From: Kutzneria sp. CA-103260
GTDB taxonomy: Bacteria > Actinomycetota > Actinomycetes > Mycobacteriales > Pseudonocardiaceae
NCBI RefSeq assembly: GCF_018263855.1
Contig: NZ_CP073318.1
Span: forward strand, 806,001 to 870,000
Direction: 5' to 3'
Length of the DNA: 64,000 nt
Shown here piece after piece: positions 31,969 through 40,680 of the stretch (positions within the stretch are counted from its first letter, which is position 1; the number at the start of each line of letters is the position of its first letter). Both the position numbers and the translations under genes were made by a program. The notes under the pieces are model-generated. The model searched no databases and had not been told where the DNA came from. It saw nothing but the letters and a program-made list of their open reading frames with translations.

Positions 31969-33941
31969 TTCAGCTGGGTGGGGAGGGGGTCGGCGTGGAG
32001 GACGGTGAGGCGGGAGATGGCTCGGGTCAGGGCGATGTAGAGCAGGCGCAGGCCGTCCTCGCCGATGGCGGTGATCTCGGCCGGCTCCAGCACGACGACG
32101 TGGTCGAACTCGAGCCCCTTGGCCAGCCCCACCGGCACCAGGGACACCTTGTGGTCGGCATCGTCCTCGTGCGGCAGCCCGGTGTCGATGCCGGCCTTGG
32201 CCAAGTGCTTGCGCACGGCCGTGAAACGCCTGTCGTCGAGCACGACGCCGACGCTGTCGGGCAGCTGCTCGGCGGCCCGCAGCACGTACACCAGTTCGGC
32301 CAGCACGTCCTCGCACTCCACCGTGACCAGAGCGCCGGGCACATGCCGGCCGGAGACGGTCGGCGGCAGGTCGTCGGCGATGAACGGCAGCAGGGCGTTG
32401 GCCACCGCGATGATCTCCCGCGGCACCCGGAAGCTGGTGGTCAGCCGGACCAGGTCGGTCGTCGACCCCAGGTGCGCGGCCACCGCCTCCCAGCTGCCGA
32501 CCGCCCACGGCGTGGTGCGCTGGGCCATGTCGCCCAACAGGGTCGCGGAGCCGAGACAGCGGCGCATGATCGACCGCAGCTGGATCGGCGACAGGTCCTG
32601 GGCCTCGTCGATCACCACGTGGCCGTAGCGGTCCGGCGGGGTCATCAGGCCGGTGATCTCGTCGATCAGGAACCGGTCGGCCGGCGACCACCTGGCCCGG
32701 CCCGCCGACGCCGGGATGGTCGGCCACAGCAGAAGTGACTGTTCCTCGGCGGTCAGCACGCCGTCGGCCGCCCGGTTGAGGGCGTCGGCGTCGGTCAGCA
32801 GCGTGAACAGCACCTGGGCCGGTTTGACCACCGGCCACACCGAACTGACCAAGTCCCGCAACGACTTCGCCCGGATCAGCCGCCGCGCCTCGCCGTCGGT
32901 GAGGGCGTGGCCGCGTTCCTCCAGGTTGCGCCGGACATAGCTGACGGCCCGCTCGGTCAGGTGCTCACGGGCCCGGGTCAGCGGCACCTGCCGGGCCACC
33001 AGGTCCTCGCACAGCTCGGCCACCACGTACGGCGGGATCCGCACGTACGGGCTGGTCTCGCGGACCACCACGTCCTCGGCCGGCAGCGCCAGCCCGCCCC
33101 AGACCGCGCGGCGCAGCACCTCGGCCATCCGCGCGTCGCCCTTCAACGTCGCCACTTCCGGCTCGTCCGCGCCGGGCTTCTTGCCGTCGGCCACCAGGCC
33201 GTCGACCGAGCTGTGCACCACGTGGCTCTCACCGAGGGTCGGCAGCACGCGGGAGATGTAGCGGACGAAGGTGTCGTTCGGGCCGACCACCAGCACGCCC
33301 TCGCGGCGCAGCCGGCTGTGTTCGTAGAGCAGGTAGGCGGCCCGGTGCAGGCCGACCGCCGTCTTCCCGGTGCCCGGGCCGCCCTGCACGATCAGCGTGC
33401 TGGCCAGCTCGGTGCGGACGATCTCGTCCTGGTCGGGCTGGATGGTCGCCACGATGTCGCGCATCGGGCCGTAGTGGCTGCGCTCGATCTCGGCGATCAC
33501 CAGCCGGCTCAGCCCGGCCTCGACGGTGTCCTCGGTCAGCGGCTCGTCGTCGAAGCTGGTCAGCACCGTGCCGTCGAAGCCGAAGCGACGCCGCAGCGTC
33601 ACCTCCATCCGGTTCGACGGACTGGCCCGGTAGAACCGGGAGGCCATGTCGGTGCGCCAGTCGATGACCACCGGCTCGTCCCGCTCGTCGCTGACGTAGC
33701 GGCGGCCGATGTAGCAGGGCTTCGGCTCCGGGCCGTCGATCCGGCCGAAGAACAGGGGCGAGGAGTTGGCGTCGCGCAGCTGGTCGGCCCGCCATTCCAG
33801 CCACTCGACCATCAATTCGTCGCCGGCCCGGTTGCGGGCCCGCTCGGCCAGTTCCCGAAGTTGTTCGCGGCTCTGTTTCAGGCAGACGTGGGCGTGGTCC
33901 AGATAGTCCCGTTCGGACTGCAGCTCCTGCTCGGCGGTCAC
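31926..33941 (-). CDS. helR: HelR/HelD-type RNA polymerase-recycling ATPase
   Basis: The 671-residue UvrD-like protein has an N-terminal coiled-coil arm (ERDYLDHAHVCLKQSREQLR), the linker CYIGRRYVSDERDEPVVIDW typical of HelD/HelR, Walker A GGPGTGKT (~187-194), motif II HVVIDEAQDLSPIQ and C-terminal helicase motifs including LYIALTRAISRL. HelD-class enzymes are not DNA helicases; they pry open RNA polymerase and release it from stalled complexes, and actinobacterial HelR can displace rifamycin. Start GTG at 33941 follows GAGGGGGAA; earlier codons lack a ribosome site. I see no rifamycin-associated element (the paired GGGGCTTG inverted repeat) upstream. The last ~12 residues come from a dispersed repeat. 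Confidence 0.82.
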   Translation of the reverse strand: MTAEQELQSERDYLDHAHVCLKQSREQLRELAERARNRAGDELMVEWLEWRADQLRDANSSPLFFGRIDGPEPKPCYIGRRYVSDERDEPVVIDWRTDMASRFYRASPSNRMEVTLRRRFGFDGTVLTSFDDEPLTEDTVEAGLSRLVIAEIERSHYGPMRDIVATIQPDQDEIVRTELASTLIVQGGPGTGKTAVGLHRAAYLLYEHSRLRREGVLVVGPNDTFVRYISRVLPTLGESHVVHSSVDGLVADGKKPGADEPEVATLKGDARMAEVLRRAVWGGLALPAEDVVVRETSPYVRIPPYVVAELCEDLVARQVPLTRAREHLTERAVSYVRRNLEERGHALTDGEARRLIRAKSLRDLVSSVWPVVKPAQVLFTLLTDADALNRAADGVLTAEEQSLLLWPTIPASAGRARWSPADRFLIDEITGLMTPPDRYGHVVIDEAQDLSPIQLRSIMRRCLGSATLLGDMAQRTTPWAVGSWEAVAAHLGSTTDLVRLTTSFRVPREIIAVANALLPFIADDLPPTVSGRHVPGALVTVECEDVLAELVYVLRAAEQLPDSVGVVLDDRRFTAVRKHLAKAGIDTGLPHEDDADHKVSLVPVGLAKGLEFDHVVVLEPAEITAIGEDGLRLLYIALTRAISRLTVLHADPLPTQLNPGESRSPAHRMSV

Positions 33942-33991
33942 AGCTTCCCCCTCGTCCGAATTCGCGGCGGACGAGAATATCGGGGAAATGC

Positions 33992-34024
33992 GGCCCGGCA
34001 AAGCGAATAACGCTCGGCCGGGCC
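33992..34024 (-). terminator. Hairpin after the serine hydrolase gene
   Basis: GGCCCGGC (33992-33999) pairs with GCCGGGCC (34017-34024), and AGCG / CGCT inside extends the stem. It begins 8 nt past the stop codon on the minus strand, upstream of the helR start. Confidence 0.65.
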
Positions 34025-34032
34025 GCCCGGGC

Positions 34033-35445
34033 TCAGCGCTGCAGGCCCGTCACGATCTGGTCGATCGCCTTGCCCAGCTGGCCGTACTTCTGGGTGTACG
34101 GCACCGGGTAGACGCCCGGCGGGTCGGCGGGGCGGTTGACGTCCACGTAGTCGGTGCCGAGGTTGCAGAACACCACGACGATGTAGTTGCGCTTGTTCTT
34201 GCCCGGCAGCGAATGCACGATGGCCGCGTCGCTGCCGGTGGTGTCGACCCAGCCGGTCTTGTGCGACATGGTGACCTCGGCGGCGGCGTTGCACGGCCGC
34301 ACGTCCTGGCCGTAGTACAGCCCGTCCACGGTCATGGTGCCGTCGTTCGGGTCGATCCAGCGCTGCGGCGTCACCTGCGGGATGCCCGGCGCGGGATAGG
34401 CGCGGCCGCACCAGTTGGTGGTGGACAGCATCTCGTTGTGCCCCTGGTCGCCCAGCGTCTTGAGGAACAGCTGCCGGGACGAGGCGCTGAGCACGTCACG
34501 GGTGACGCGCGAGCCGTCGGGGTTGGTCCACAGCGTGCCGGGGCCGCCGTTGACGATCAGCAGCAGCTTGGCGGTGTCGATCGAGCTCATGTTGGAGCCG
34601 ATCCAGTGCCCGCCGTTGCCCGCGTCGGTGCCGGTGATCATCAGCGTCGGCATGCCCAGCTGGGTGAACGTGGCGTTGAGGGTGTCGATGTAGTTCTGGT
34701 CGTGCAGCAGCTTGATCAGCGCGCAGGTCGACTCGTTCTTCGACACGGTGATCATCTCGTCGAAGTACTGCCGGATCGGCTTGCTGGTGGCGTCCCCGCA
34801 GGTCGGGTTGATCGTCACCGGCCGGTAGTCGTAGGTCGCGTCCAGGTTGATCCGGTGCTGGTCGGCCAGCCGCATGAGGCCGAAGCCGACCATCAGCTTG
34901 AGCACCGAGGCCGGATAGGGCGAGCTGAAGTCCAGCGCGGCCTGCTCCCGCCCGGCCAGCACGTCCCGGGTGCCCTGGCCGCCGTTGCGGTCCCACTCGT
35001 CGTCGTCCCACCAGCGGTAGCGGATCTGGTCGGTGCCCAGCTGCTTCTGGTTCACCGGCACCACGACGCCGTGCGGGTACTGGGGGCTGAGCAGCACGTC
35101 GGCCATCGAGGTCGGCCGGCCGGAGCCGTCCAGCTCGATCACCGCGGCGTCCATGTTGGGCGTCTGGTGGATCGGCGCCGGCGTCATCGGCCCGAACACC
35201 CGTGGCGCCCTGGGCATGTCGGTCGGGTCGTACTTCTCCACCGCCGGCGCGTGCATGGACCGGCCCTGCTCGGGCGGTGTCAGGTCGATGACGTCCTTGA
35301 AGTTCTGGTTGTCCACGGCCTGCCGCAGCGCGTCGGCCAGCGGGCTGCCGCCGGCGGGCGCCGCCTGCGCGGCGACGCCGCCGAACAGCACCGCGGTCAC
35401 CGCCAGGGCGGTCGCGGCCGCGCGCCGTCCTCGGAACAAGGTCAC
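34033..35445 (-). CDS. Exported class-A-beta-lactamase-fold serine hydrolase
   Basis: The 470-residue protein has a Sec signal peptide (cleavage near AQA ~29) and the penicillin-recognising motifs: S180-V-L-K183, SKN (235-237) and HKTG (~409), in correct order and spacing. The serine-hydrolase domain is preceded by a ~150-residue segment of unknown function. No EPESLN-type omega-loop glutamate is obvious, so a penicillin-degrading activity is not certain; a D,D-peptidase or cell-wall role is equally possible. GTG start with GGGGAGAG 7 nt upstream. It is downstream of a TetR gene on the same strand, with a 100-bp gap. Confidence 0.83.
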   Translation of the reverse strand: MTLFRGRRAAATALAVTAVLFGGVAAQAAPAGGSPLADALRQAVDNQNFKDVIDLTPPEQGRSMHAPAVEKYDPTDMPRAPRVFGPMTPAPIHQTPNMDAAVIELDGSGRPTSMADVLLSPQYPHGVVVPVNQKQLGTDQIRYRWWDDDEWDRNGGQGTRDVLAGREQAALDFSSPYPASVLKLMVGFGLMRLADQHRINLDATYDYRPVTINPTCGDATSKPIRQYFDEMITVSKNESTCALIKLLHDQNYIDTLNATFTQLGMPTLMITGTDAGNGGHWIGSNMSSIDTAKLLLIVNGGPGTLWTNPDGSRVTRDVLSASSRQLFLKTLGDQGHNEMLSTTNWCGRAYPAPGIPQVTPQRWIDPNDGTMTVDGLYYGQDVRPCNAAAEVTMSHKTGWVDTTGSDAAIVHSLPGKNKRNYIVVVFCNLGTDYVDVNRPADPPGVYPVPYTQKYGQLGKAIDQIVTGLQR

Positions 35446-35545
35446 GTTGCTCTCCCCACGGATTGGTGCGAACCCGGTATTTCTAGCCGAACTCCGGTGT
35501 TCGGTGTCGGGGACACCACGTGGACAACGCGATGGTGAACAAAAC

Positions 35546-36118
35546 TCAGTGCAACAAGTGCCCGAACACCATGGTGAAGAAGTCCTTGACGGGCTCGTCG
35601 TTCTTGAGCGCCTTGGCCCGCAGCAGCGCGCCCTCCCAGGCGTCGAGCACGAACCGGCCGAGCGTGTCCGGATCCGCGTCGGTGGTCAGCTCGCCGGCCT
35701 CCCGGGCCGCCCGCAGCGTCGCACCGATGCCCTCGCTCCAGCCGCCCAGGCAGGCCCGCACCTGGGCCCGCATCGGCTCGCTGTGGTCGGCCAGCTCCTC
35801 GGCCATGTTGCCGATCATGCAGCCCCGGCTGTGACCGTAGCCGGCGAACACGTCGGCCATCACCTGGAACTGGGCCCGCAGCTTGGCCAGCGGCGTCAGC
35901 GCCGGGTCGGTGACACTGCTCCACTCGGCCTCGGCCGTGTACTTGGCCACGACCTCGACGGCCAGCTCTTCCTTGCTCTTGAAGTGGTTGTAGAACGAGC
36001 CCTTGGGCACGCCCGCGGCCCGCGTGATGGTGTCCACCGAGCAGGCGCTGTAGCCGGTGCGGTGGAACTCGCCGAGCGCGGTCTCGACGATGACGTCGCG
36101 GACGCTGTGACGTGGCAT
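35546..36118 (-). CDS. TetR-family repressor
   Basis: The 190-residue protein has a TetR HTH (DTITRAAGVPKGSFYNHFKS, ~29-48) and a C-terminal TetR_C-type ligand domain (MIGNMAEELADHSEPMRA). This subtype usually senses electrophiles or cationic compounds. Its own promoter is well defined: TTGACA, 17 bp, CATATT, then 6 bp to the ATG, so the message is leaderless. The palindrome GACTAGTC lies within the spacer/-10 region, fitting autorepression. It is divergent from the MalY-type aminotransferase, which it may also control. Confidence 0.9.
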   Translation of the reverse strand: MPRHSVRDVIVETALGEFHRTGYSACSVDTITRAAGVPKGSFYNHFKSKEELAVEVVAKYTAEAEWSSVTDPALTPLAKLRAQFQVMADVFAGYGHSRGCMIGNMAEELADHSEPMRAQVRACLGGWSEGIGATLRAAREAGELTTDADPDTLGRFVLDAWEGALLRAKALKNDEPVKDFFTMVFGHLLH

Positions 36119-36124
36119 GTCATC

Positions 36125-36153
36125 AATATGACTAGTCGTCTTATGGCTGTCAA
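36125..36153 (-). promoter_or_regulatory. Leaderless TetR promoter with embedded operator
   Basis: On the minus strand: -35 TTGACA (36153-36148), 17-bp spacer, -10 CATATT (36130-36125), then 6 nt to the ATG (36118). The palindrome GACTAGTC (36130-36137) overlaps the spacer and the first base of the -10 box. Confidence 0.8.
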
Positions 36154-36174
36154 ACGGCCCGTGAGAATGAGGCC

Positions 36175-37302
36175 ATGACCGACCTGCTGCCCGATGAGCC
36201 GCTGCACCGACTGCGGGCCCGCCGCAGCACCAAGTGGCGGGCCTTCGGCCCCGAGGTGCTGCCCCTGACCATCGCCGAGATGGACTTCGCCCTGCCCGAC
36301 ACCGTGAAAGACGCCCTGGCCGACGCGGTCGAGCGCTCCGACACCGGCTATGCGATGCCCACCGAGGGCCTGGGCGAGGCGTTGGCCGGGTTCGCGGAGC
36401 GGCGCTGGGGCTGGCGGATCGACCCGGCCGCGGTCACCGCCGCCACCGACGTCAGTGCCGGCGTGGTCGAGATGCTGCGGCTGTTCACCAACCCCGGGGA
36501 CCGGGTCGTGATCAACCCGCCGGTGTACGCGCCGTTCTTCGACTGGCTCCAGGAGGCCCGCACCGAACTGCAGGCCGTGCCGCTGCGGGAGGGGCGGCTC
36601 GACCTGCCGGCGCTGGACCGGGCGTTCGCCACCAAGCCGGCGGCCTACGTGCTCTGCAACCCGCACAACCCGGTCGGCCGGGTGCACACGCCCGAGGAAC
36701 TGGCCGCGGTCGTCGAGCTGGCCGCCCGGCACGGGGTCCCGGTGGTCAGCGACGAGATCCACGCCGCGTTGGTGCTGCCCGGGGCGACCTACACGCCGTT
36801 CCTGACGGTGCCCGGCGCCGGCGAGGTCGGCGTCTCGGTGGTGTCCACCAGCAAGGCCTTCAACCTCGCCGGCCTCAAGTGCGCCACCGTCGTCACGGCG
36901 TCGCCGCGCATGCAGGACGTGGTGTCGAGGCTGCCGCACGACATCCGCTGGCGCAGCGGCCACTTCGGCGTCATCGCCTCGATCGCCGCCTACAACGAGG
37001 GCGACGAGTGGCTGGACCGCTTGCTGGTCACCCTCGACGACCGCCGCACCCTGCTGGGCAAGCTGATCCGCGACCGGCTGCCCGCGCTGAGCTGGCGGCC
37101 GCCGGAGGCGACGTACCTGGCCTGGCTGGACTGCCGCAGCTTGGGCAGCGGAAACGAGCCGCGCGACCGGTTCCTGGCCACCGGGGTGGCGTTGGAGGGC
37201 GGAACGAGGTTCGGTGAGACCAGTGGCTACGTGCGGTTGAACTTCGGCACCAGCACCGAGGTGTTGGAGTTGGCGGTGGACAGGATGGCGAGTGCTCTCT
37301 GA
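36175..37302 (+). CDS. MalY/PatB-type PLP-dependent C-S lyase/aminotransferase
   Basis: The 375-residue fold-type I PLP enzyme has the family start KWRAFGPEVLPLTIAEMDF, CNPHNPVGRVHTPEE (cofactor ring and phosphate contacts), SDEIHAALV and the Schiff-base Lys227 in SVVSTSKAFNLAG. MalY/PatB enzymes cleave cystathionine or S-conjugates, releasing pyruvate, ammonia and a thiol. GAGAAT lies 6 nt before the ATG, pointing to a leaderless transcript. Control by the divergent TetR protein is likely. It overlaps the sigma-factor gene downstream by 11 nt. Confidence 0.9.
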   Translation: MTDLLPDEPLHRLRARRSTKWRAFGPEVLPLTIAEMDFALPDTVKDALADAVERSDTGYAMPTEGLGEALAGFAERRWGWRIDPAAVTAATDVSAGVVEMLRLFTNPGDRVVINPPVYAPFFDWLQEARTELQAVPLREGRLDLPALDRAFATKPAAYVLCNPHNPVGRVHTPEELAAVVELAARHGVPVVSDEIHAALVLPGATYTPFLTVPGAGEVGVSVVSTSKAFNLAGLKCATVVTASPRMQDVVSRLPHDIRWRSGHFGVIASIAAYNEGDEWLDRLLVTLDDRRTLLGKLIRDRLPALSWRPPEATYLAWLDCRSLGSGNEPRDRFLATGVALEGGTRFGETSGYVRLNFGTSTEVLELAVDRMASAL

Positions 37303-38197
37303 CGTGGAACTGGTTCGGGCGGCGCGTGGCGGCGACGTCGGCGCCCTCGGGCTGGTGCTGGCGCGGCACGAGGCCGGCATGCGGGCGGTCGCGCTGAGTC
37401 TGCTCGGCTACGGCCCCGACGCCGAGGACGCCGTGCAGGACGCCTCGCTGGCGGCCCTGCGGCGGATCGGCGACTTGCGGGACCCCGAGTCGGTCGGGCC
37501 GTGGCTACGGATGATCGTGCGCAACGCCTGCCGGCAGCGGCTGCGCGCGGCCCAGGGTGTGGTGCCGGTGGCCGAGCCGGCCACGCCGGCCGATCTGCTG
37601 TCGCCGGATCGCGTCCTCGACTCGCACGCCTCCCGTGACTGGATCTGGCACTCCATCGACGAGCTGTCGCCGACGCTGCGCCAAACCGTGCTGCTGCGCT
37701 ACTTCACCGACGTCAACTCGTACGAGCAGATCGCCGAAGTGCTGGAGGTGCCGGTCGGCACCGTGCGCAGCCGGCTCAGCCAGGCTCGCGGCAAGCTGGC
37801 CGAGGCGTTGCGGGCCACCGCCGACCAAGCGCATGCCGACGCCGGCGCGGTCAACGCCGCCAGCGCGCGTGAGGCCGTCGAGACGCTGGCCGTCGCCGAG
37901 CGCGGCGAGTTCCCGGCCCTGGTCGCCGATCGCTGGCTGCCGGAGTTCGAGTTCGTCGCCGGCAACGGCGTGATCCGCGGCGGCCGGGACCTCGCCCTGT
38001 ACGGCATGGACAGCGACCTGACCGCCGGCGTGCGGCAGCGCCTGGTGCAGGCGGTGGCGAGCCGGGACGTGACGATCTGGACCATGGACCTGGTCAACCC
38101 GCCGGACGACCCCGAGCACTGCCCGCCGGGCGTGGTGTGGGTGATGACCCGTCGGCAGGGCCGGGTGGCCAAGCTCCGACTGTTCCATCCGGCGTGA
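37292..38197 (+). CDS. ECF sigma factor with C-terminal extension
   Basis: The 301-residue protein has sigma-2 (GPDAEDAVQDASLAALRRI, ~45-63) and sigma-4 (NSYEQIAEVLEVPVGTVRSR, ~146-165) regions, followed by a ~130-residue C-terminal domain (EFPALVADRWLPEFEFV...) of the SnoaL/NTF2 type. ECF groups with such an extension work without an anti-sigma factor, using the extension as a sensor. GTG start lies within the end of the PLP-enzyme gene, so the two are translationally coupled. The target promoters are unknown. A sigma factor following a metabolic enzyme this closely is unusual. Confidence 0.85.
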   Translation: MLSDVELVRAARGGDVGALGLVLARHEAGMRAVALSLLGYGPDAEDAVQDASLAALRRIGDLRDPESVGPWLRMIVRNACRQRLRAAQGVVPVAEPATPADLLSPDRVLDSHASRDWIWHSIDELSPTLRQTVLLRYFTDVNSYEQIAEVLEVPVGTVRSRLSQARGKLAEALRATADQAHADAGAVNAASAREAVETLAVAERGEFPALVADRWLPEFEFVAGNGVIRGGRDLALYGMDSDLTAGVRQRLVQAVASRDVTIWTMDLVNPPDDPEHCPPGVVWVMTRRQGRVAKLRLFHPA

Positions 38198-38251
38198 CCA
38201 CGGTCACTTCCGTCGGATCGAACTTTCCGGCCGGGACCGCATCTTGCCGGC

Positions 38252-39052
38252 ATGAACACGCACACCGTTGAGCTGGACGGCGTCCAGCAGCGCTACCACG
38301 TCGCCGGCAACGGCCCGATCTGCGTCGCCCACTCCGGCGGGCCCGGCATCGGCTGGGAGTACCTGCGGATGCGGCCGCTCGAGGAGCACCTGACCATGGT
38401 GTACGTCGAGCCGGTCGGCACCGGCGAGTCCGGGCGGCTGGCCGACGACGCCGACTACACCCTGGACACCTACGTCCGCTACCTGCACGCCGTCGTCGAG
38501 GACCTGGGCGCCGGCCCGATCGCCCTGCTCGGCCACTCGCACGGCGGCTTCGCCGCGCAGAAGTACGCGCTGGCCCACCCGGTCGACGCGCTCGTGCTGT
38601 ACGACACCTCGCCCGTCACCGGCGCCGAGTTCTTCGGCGAGGCCGTGGCCAACATCCAGCAGGCCGGCCCGGAGATCCTGGCCGCCTTCACCGCGCAGCA
38701 CCCGTCGATGACCGACGACGAGCTGACCGCCGTGCTGCGCACCATCATGCCGGCCTACTTCGCCGACTGGCGGGTGGAGTTCGAGCCGCTCCGGGCGGCC
38801 CTGCGCATCTGGAGCGCCCCCTCCCGCGGCCAGGACGCCCCGTTCGACGTGCGGGCCGAACTGCCCCGGCTCACCGACCCGGCGCTGATCATCGTGGGGG
38901 AGCAGGACTTCATCTGCGGACCCAAGTGGGCCCGGCAGCTACACCAGGCGATGCCGACCTCGCGGCTGCGGGTGATCGAGAACTGCGGCCACCTGGCCCA
39001 CGTCGAGCGACCCGAGGTGTTCTACCCGGAGGTGCTGAAGTTCCTCTCCTGA
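38252..39052 (+). CDS. Alpha/beta hydrolase
   Basis: The 266-residue protein has AHSGGPGIGWEY (oxyanion region), nucleophile GHSHGGFAAQKYA (~97), a later Asp in IIVGEQDFIC (~218) and a His in NCGHLAHVERPE (~251): a complete catalytic triad, with prolyl-aminopeptidase-like features in the N-terminal GGPG. No signal peptide. Start ATG at 38252 has only a weak ribosome site. Substrate unknown. It follows the ECF sigma gene by 54 bp and ends with a hairpin. Confidence 0.85.
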   Translation: MNTHTVELDGVQQRYHVAGNGPICVAHSGGPGIGWEYLRMRPLEEHLTMVYVEPVGTGESGRLADDADYTLDTYVRYLHAVVEDLGAGPIALLGHSHGGFAAQKYALAHPVDALVLYDTSPVTGAEFFGEAVANIQQAGPEILAAFTAQHPSMTDDELTAVLRTIMPAYFADWRVEFEPLRAALRIWSAPSRGQDAPFDVRAELPRLTDPALIIVGEQDFICGPKWARQLHQAMPTSRLRVIENCGHLAHVERPEVFYPEVLKFLS

Positions 39053-39066
39053 GGTCCGCTCACGAC

Positions 39067-39107
39067 GGCAGCGGGGGGCCGCCTCTTCAGGCAGGCCCCT
39101 GGCTGCC
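39067..39107 (+). terminator. Hairpin after the alpha/beta hydrolase gene
   Basis: GGCAGCGGGGGGCC (39067-39080) pairs with GGCCCCTGGCTGCC (39094-39107), 12 of 14 positions, loop 13 nt. It lies 14 bp past the stop codon. Confidence 0.6.
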
Positions 39108-39168
39108 GCCGCCGGTCACGCCCCAGGATTGGCCTCGCCATGACCATTCGGACCAGCGAGGACGCAGG

Positions 39169-40560
39169 ATGAACCGCCTCGGCGCGTACCTGACCGCACT
39201 GACCGCAGCCGCCGCGTTGACCGCCAGCCCACAGGCAAGCCAACCGTTCGTGAACTCCGTGTTCCTGGCCACCCACAACAGCTACTCCGGCAACGTCGAC
39301 GGGGCCAAGAACTCCATCCCGTACCAGCTCGACCACGGCGTCCGGTTCGTCGAACTGGACGTGCACGACAACGACTACGCCGCCAACCACGACTACTCCA
39401 TCGGCCACAGCAGCCCCGGCGACCTGGTCGACCACGCCGGCAACCCAGCGTCCAACCTGCTGCACGACTGGCTGGCCATGATCGCCGGCTGGTCCGACGC
39501 GCATCCCACGCACGCGCCGCTGGTCGTCATGCTCGACCTCAAGGACGACCTCACCGACAACCCCAACTTCGCCGCCGGCAACCTGACCGCCCTGAACCAG
39601 GAGCTCCAGACCGCGTTCGGGGCCAGCCTGCTGCACCCCGCCGACTACGTCGGCTCGCCGTCGGTCGATTCGCTGCGGGGCCGGGTGCTGCCCCTGCTGT
39701 CCGGCGACGCCGGCACTCGCACCGAGTACAAGCGGGACGTCGGCTACCACCCGGCCGTCGCCATCAACAGCCGGGGCCAGATCGTCGAAGTGCACGACTC
39801 CGGCGCCGGCGCCCTGTGGTACTGGACCGGTGTCGTCGCTTCGGACGGCACCGTGACCTGGCTTCGTCACGGCAAGTTCGACACCGGCACCACTCCGGCC
39901 GTGGCGTTGAACGACGCCGGGCAGGTCGTCGAGGTGCACCAGGCGCCGGTCGCCACCACGCTCTGGTACCACGTCGGGCAGCTCGGGTCGGACGGCGAGA
40001 TCACCTGGCAGGACAGCCACCAGTACGACTCCGGCGTCACCCCCACCGTCGCCTTCACCGGCGCCAACACCCTGGTCGAGATCCACAAGAGCCAGAGCAA
40101 CAGCCAGAACTGGACCTGGAACGGCACCCTGTCCGGGGCCACCGTCTCGTGGACCGGCAACGCCAAGACCAGCAACGCTCTGCTGAACAAGTCGTCGGCT
40201 TCGTCCGCCGGCCGGAGCGTCACCGTCTACAACGCCTCCGACGGTCCCACCGAGGCGCAGACCCTGCGCTACAACACTTCCACCGTCAGCGGCGGCCGCA
40301 TCCGCTACCAGCAGACCGCCTTCGACGAGTACCAGAACGGCGACAGCGCCCAGCTCCAGCAAGGCGCCCTGTTCTACGCCGCCCCCGCCACCGACTCGTC
40401 GTTCATCGTCTCCGCCCGGCAGTCGGGCCACATCGTCCGCGGCTGGGACTTCGACTCCGCCAACCTGGCCACCACACCCCTGGCCAACTACCCGGCCTCC
40501 AACACCCCCTGGGCCGCCTGGTACCAGACCATGGTCACCACTGCCGGCGCGGTGCAGTAG
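39169..40560 (+). CDS. Secreted phosphatidylinositol phospholipase C-like protein
   Basis: The 463-residue protein has a signal peptide (cleavage near ASPQAS ~24). Residues ~25-185 resemble the PI-PLC X-type TIM barrel: FLATHNSYSGN with the first catalytic His, RFVELDVHDN with a metal or substrate contact and VVMLDLKDDL. The rest (~190-463) is a beta-rich region with three repeats of AVAxNxxGQVVEVH type, probably a binding propeller. It would cleave phosphoinositide-like lipids outside the cell or act as a glycerophosphodiesterase; substrate unproven. ATG at 39169 follows GGACGCAGG-type purines. A terminator separates it from the hydrolase before it. Confidence 0.78.
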   Translation: MNRLGAYLTALTAAAALTASPQASQPFVNSVFLATHNSYSGNVDGAKNSIPYQLDHGVRFVELDVHDNDYAANHDYSIGHSSPGDLVDHAGNPASNLLHDWLAMIAGWSDAHPTHAPLVVMLDLKDDLTDNPNFAAGNLTALNQELQTAFGASLLHPADYVGSPSVDSLRGRVLPLLSGDAGTRTEYKRDVGYHPAVAINSRGQIVEVHDSGAGALWYWTGVVASDGTVTWLRHGKFDTGTTPAVALNDAGQVVEVHQAPVATTLWYHVGQLGSDGEITWQDSHQYDSGVTPTVAFTGANTLVEIHKSQSNSQNWTWNGTLSGATVSWTGNAKTSNALLNKSSASSAGRSVTVYNASDGPTEAQTLRYNTSTVSGGRIRYQQTAFDEYQNGDSAQLQQGALFYAAPATDSSFIVSARQSGHIVRGWDFDSANLATTPLANYPASNTPWAAWYQTMVTTAGAVQ

Positions 40561-40628
40561 CCCAGGGGCCCACCCACCTGTGAGCGCAGCGCGTTCGTTT
40601 CTGTGGGGTCCTGACTTTCGCGGATGAG

Positions 40629-40668
40629 GCGGCCCCTGGCACCAGAGGGAAGGGGTGCCAGGGGCCGC
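40629..40668. terminator. Bidirectional hairpin terminator
   Basis: A perfect 15-bp inverted repeat (GCGGCCCCTGGCACC / GGTGCCAGGGGCCGC) with a 10-nt loop sits between convergent genes (PI-PLC-like and DUF732-like). Confidence 0.8.
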
Positions 40669-40680
40669 ACGTCAGCCCCG

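Noticed and set aside
34033..35445. Classical class A beta-lactamase (antibiotic resistance)
   Set aside because: The SxxK, SxN and KTG motifs fit, but the omega-loop glutamate motif is not evident and the long N-terminal region is unlike resistance enzymes.
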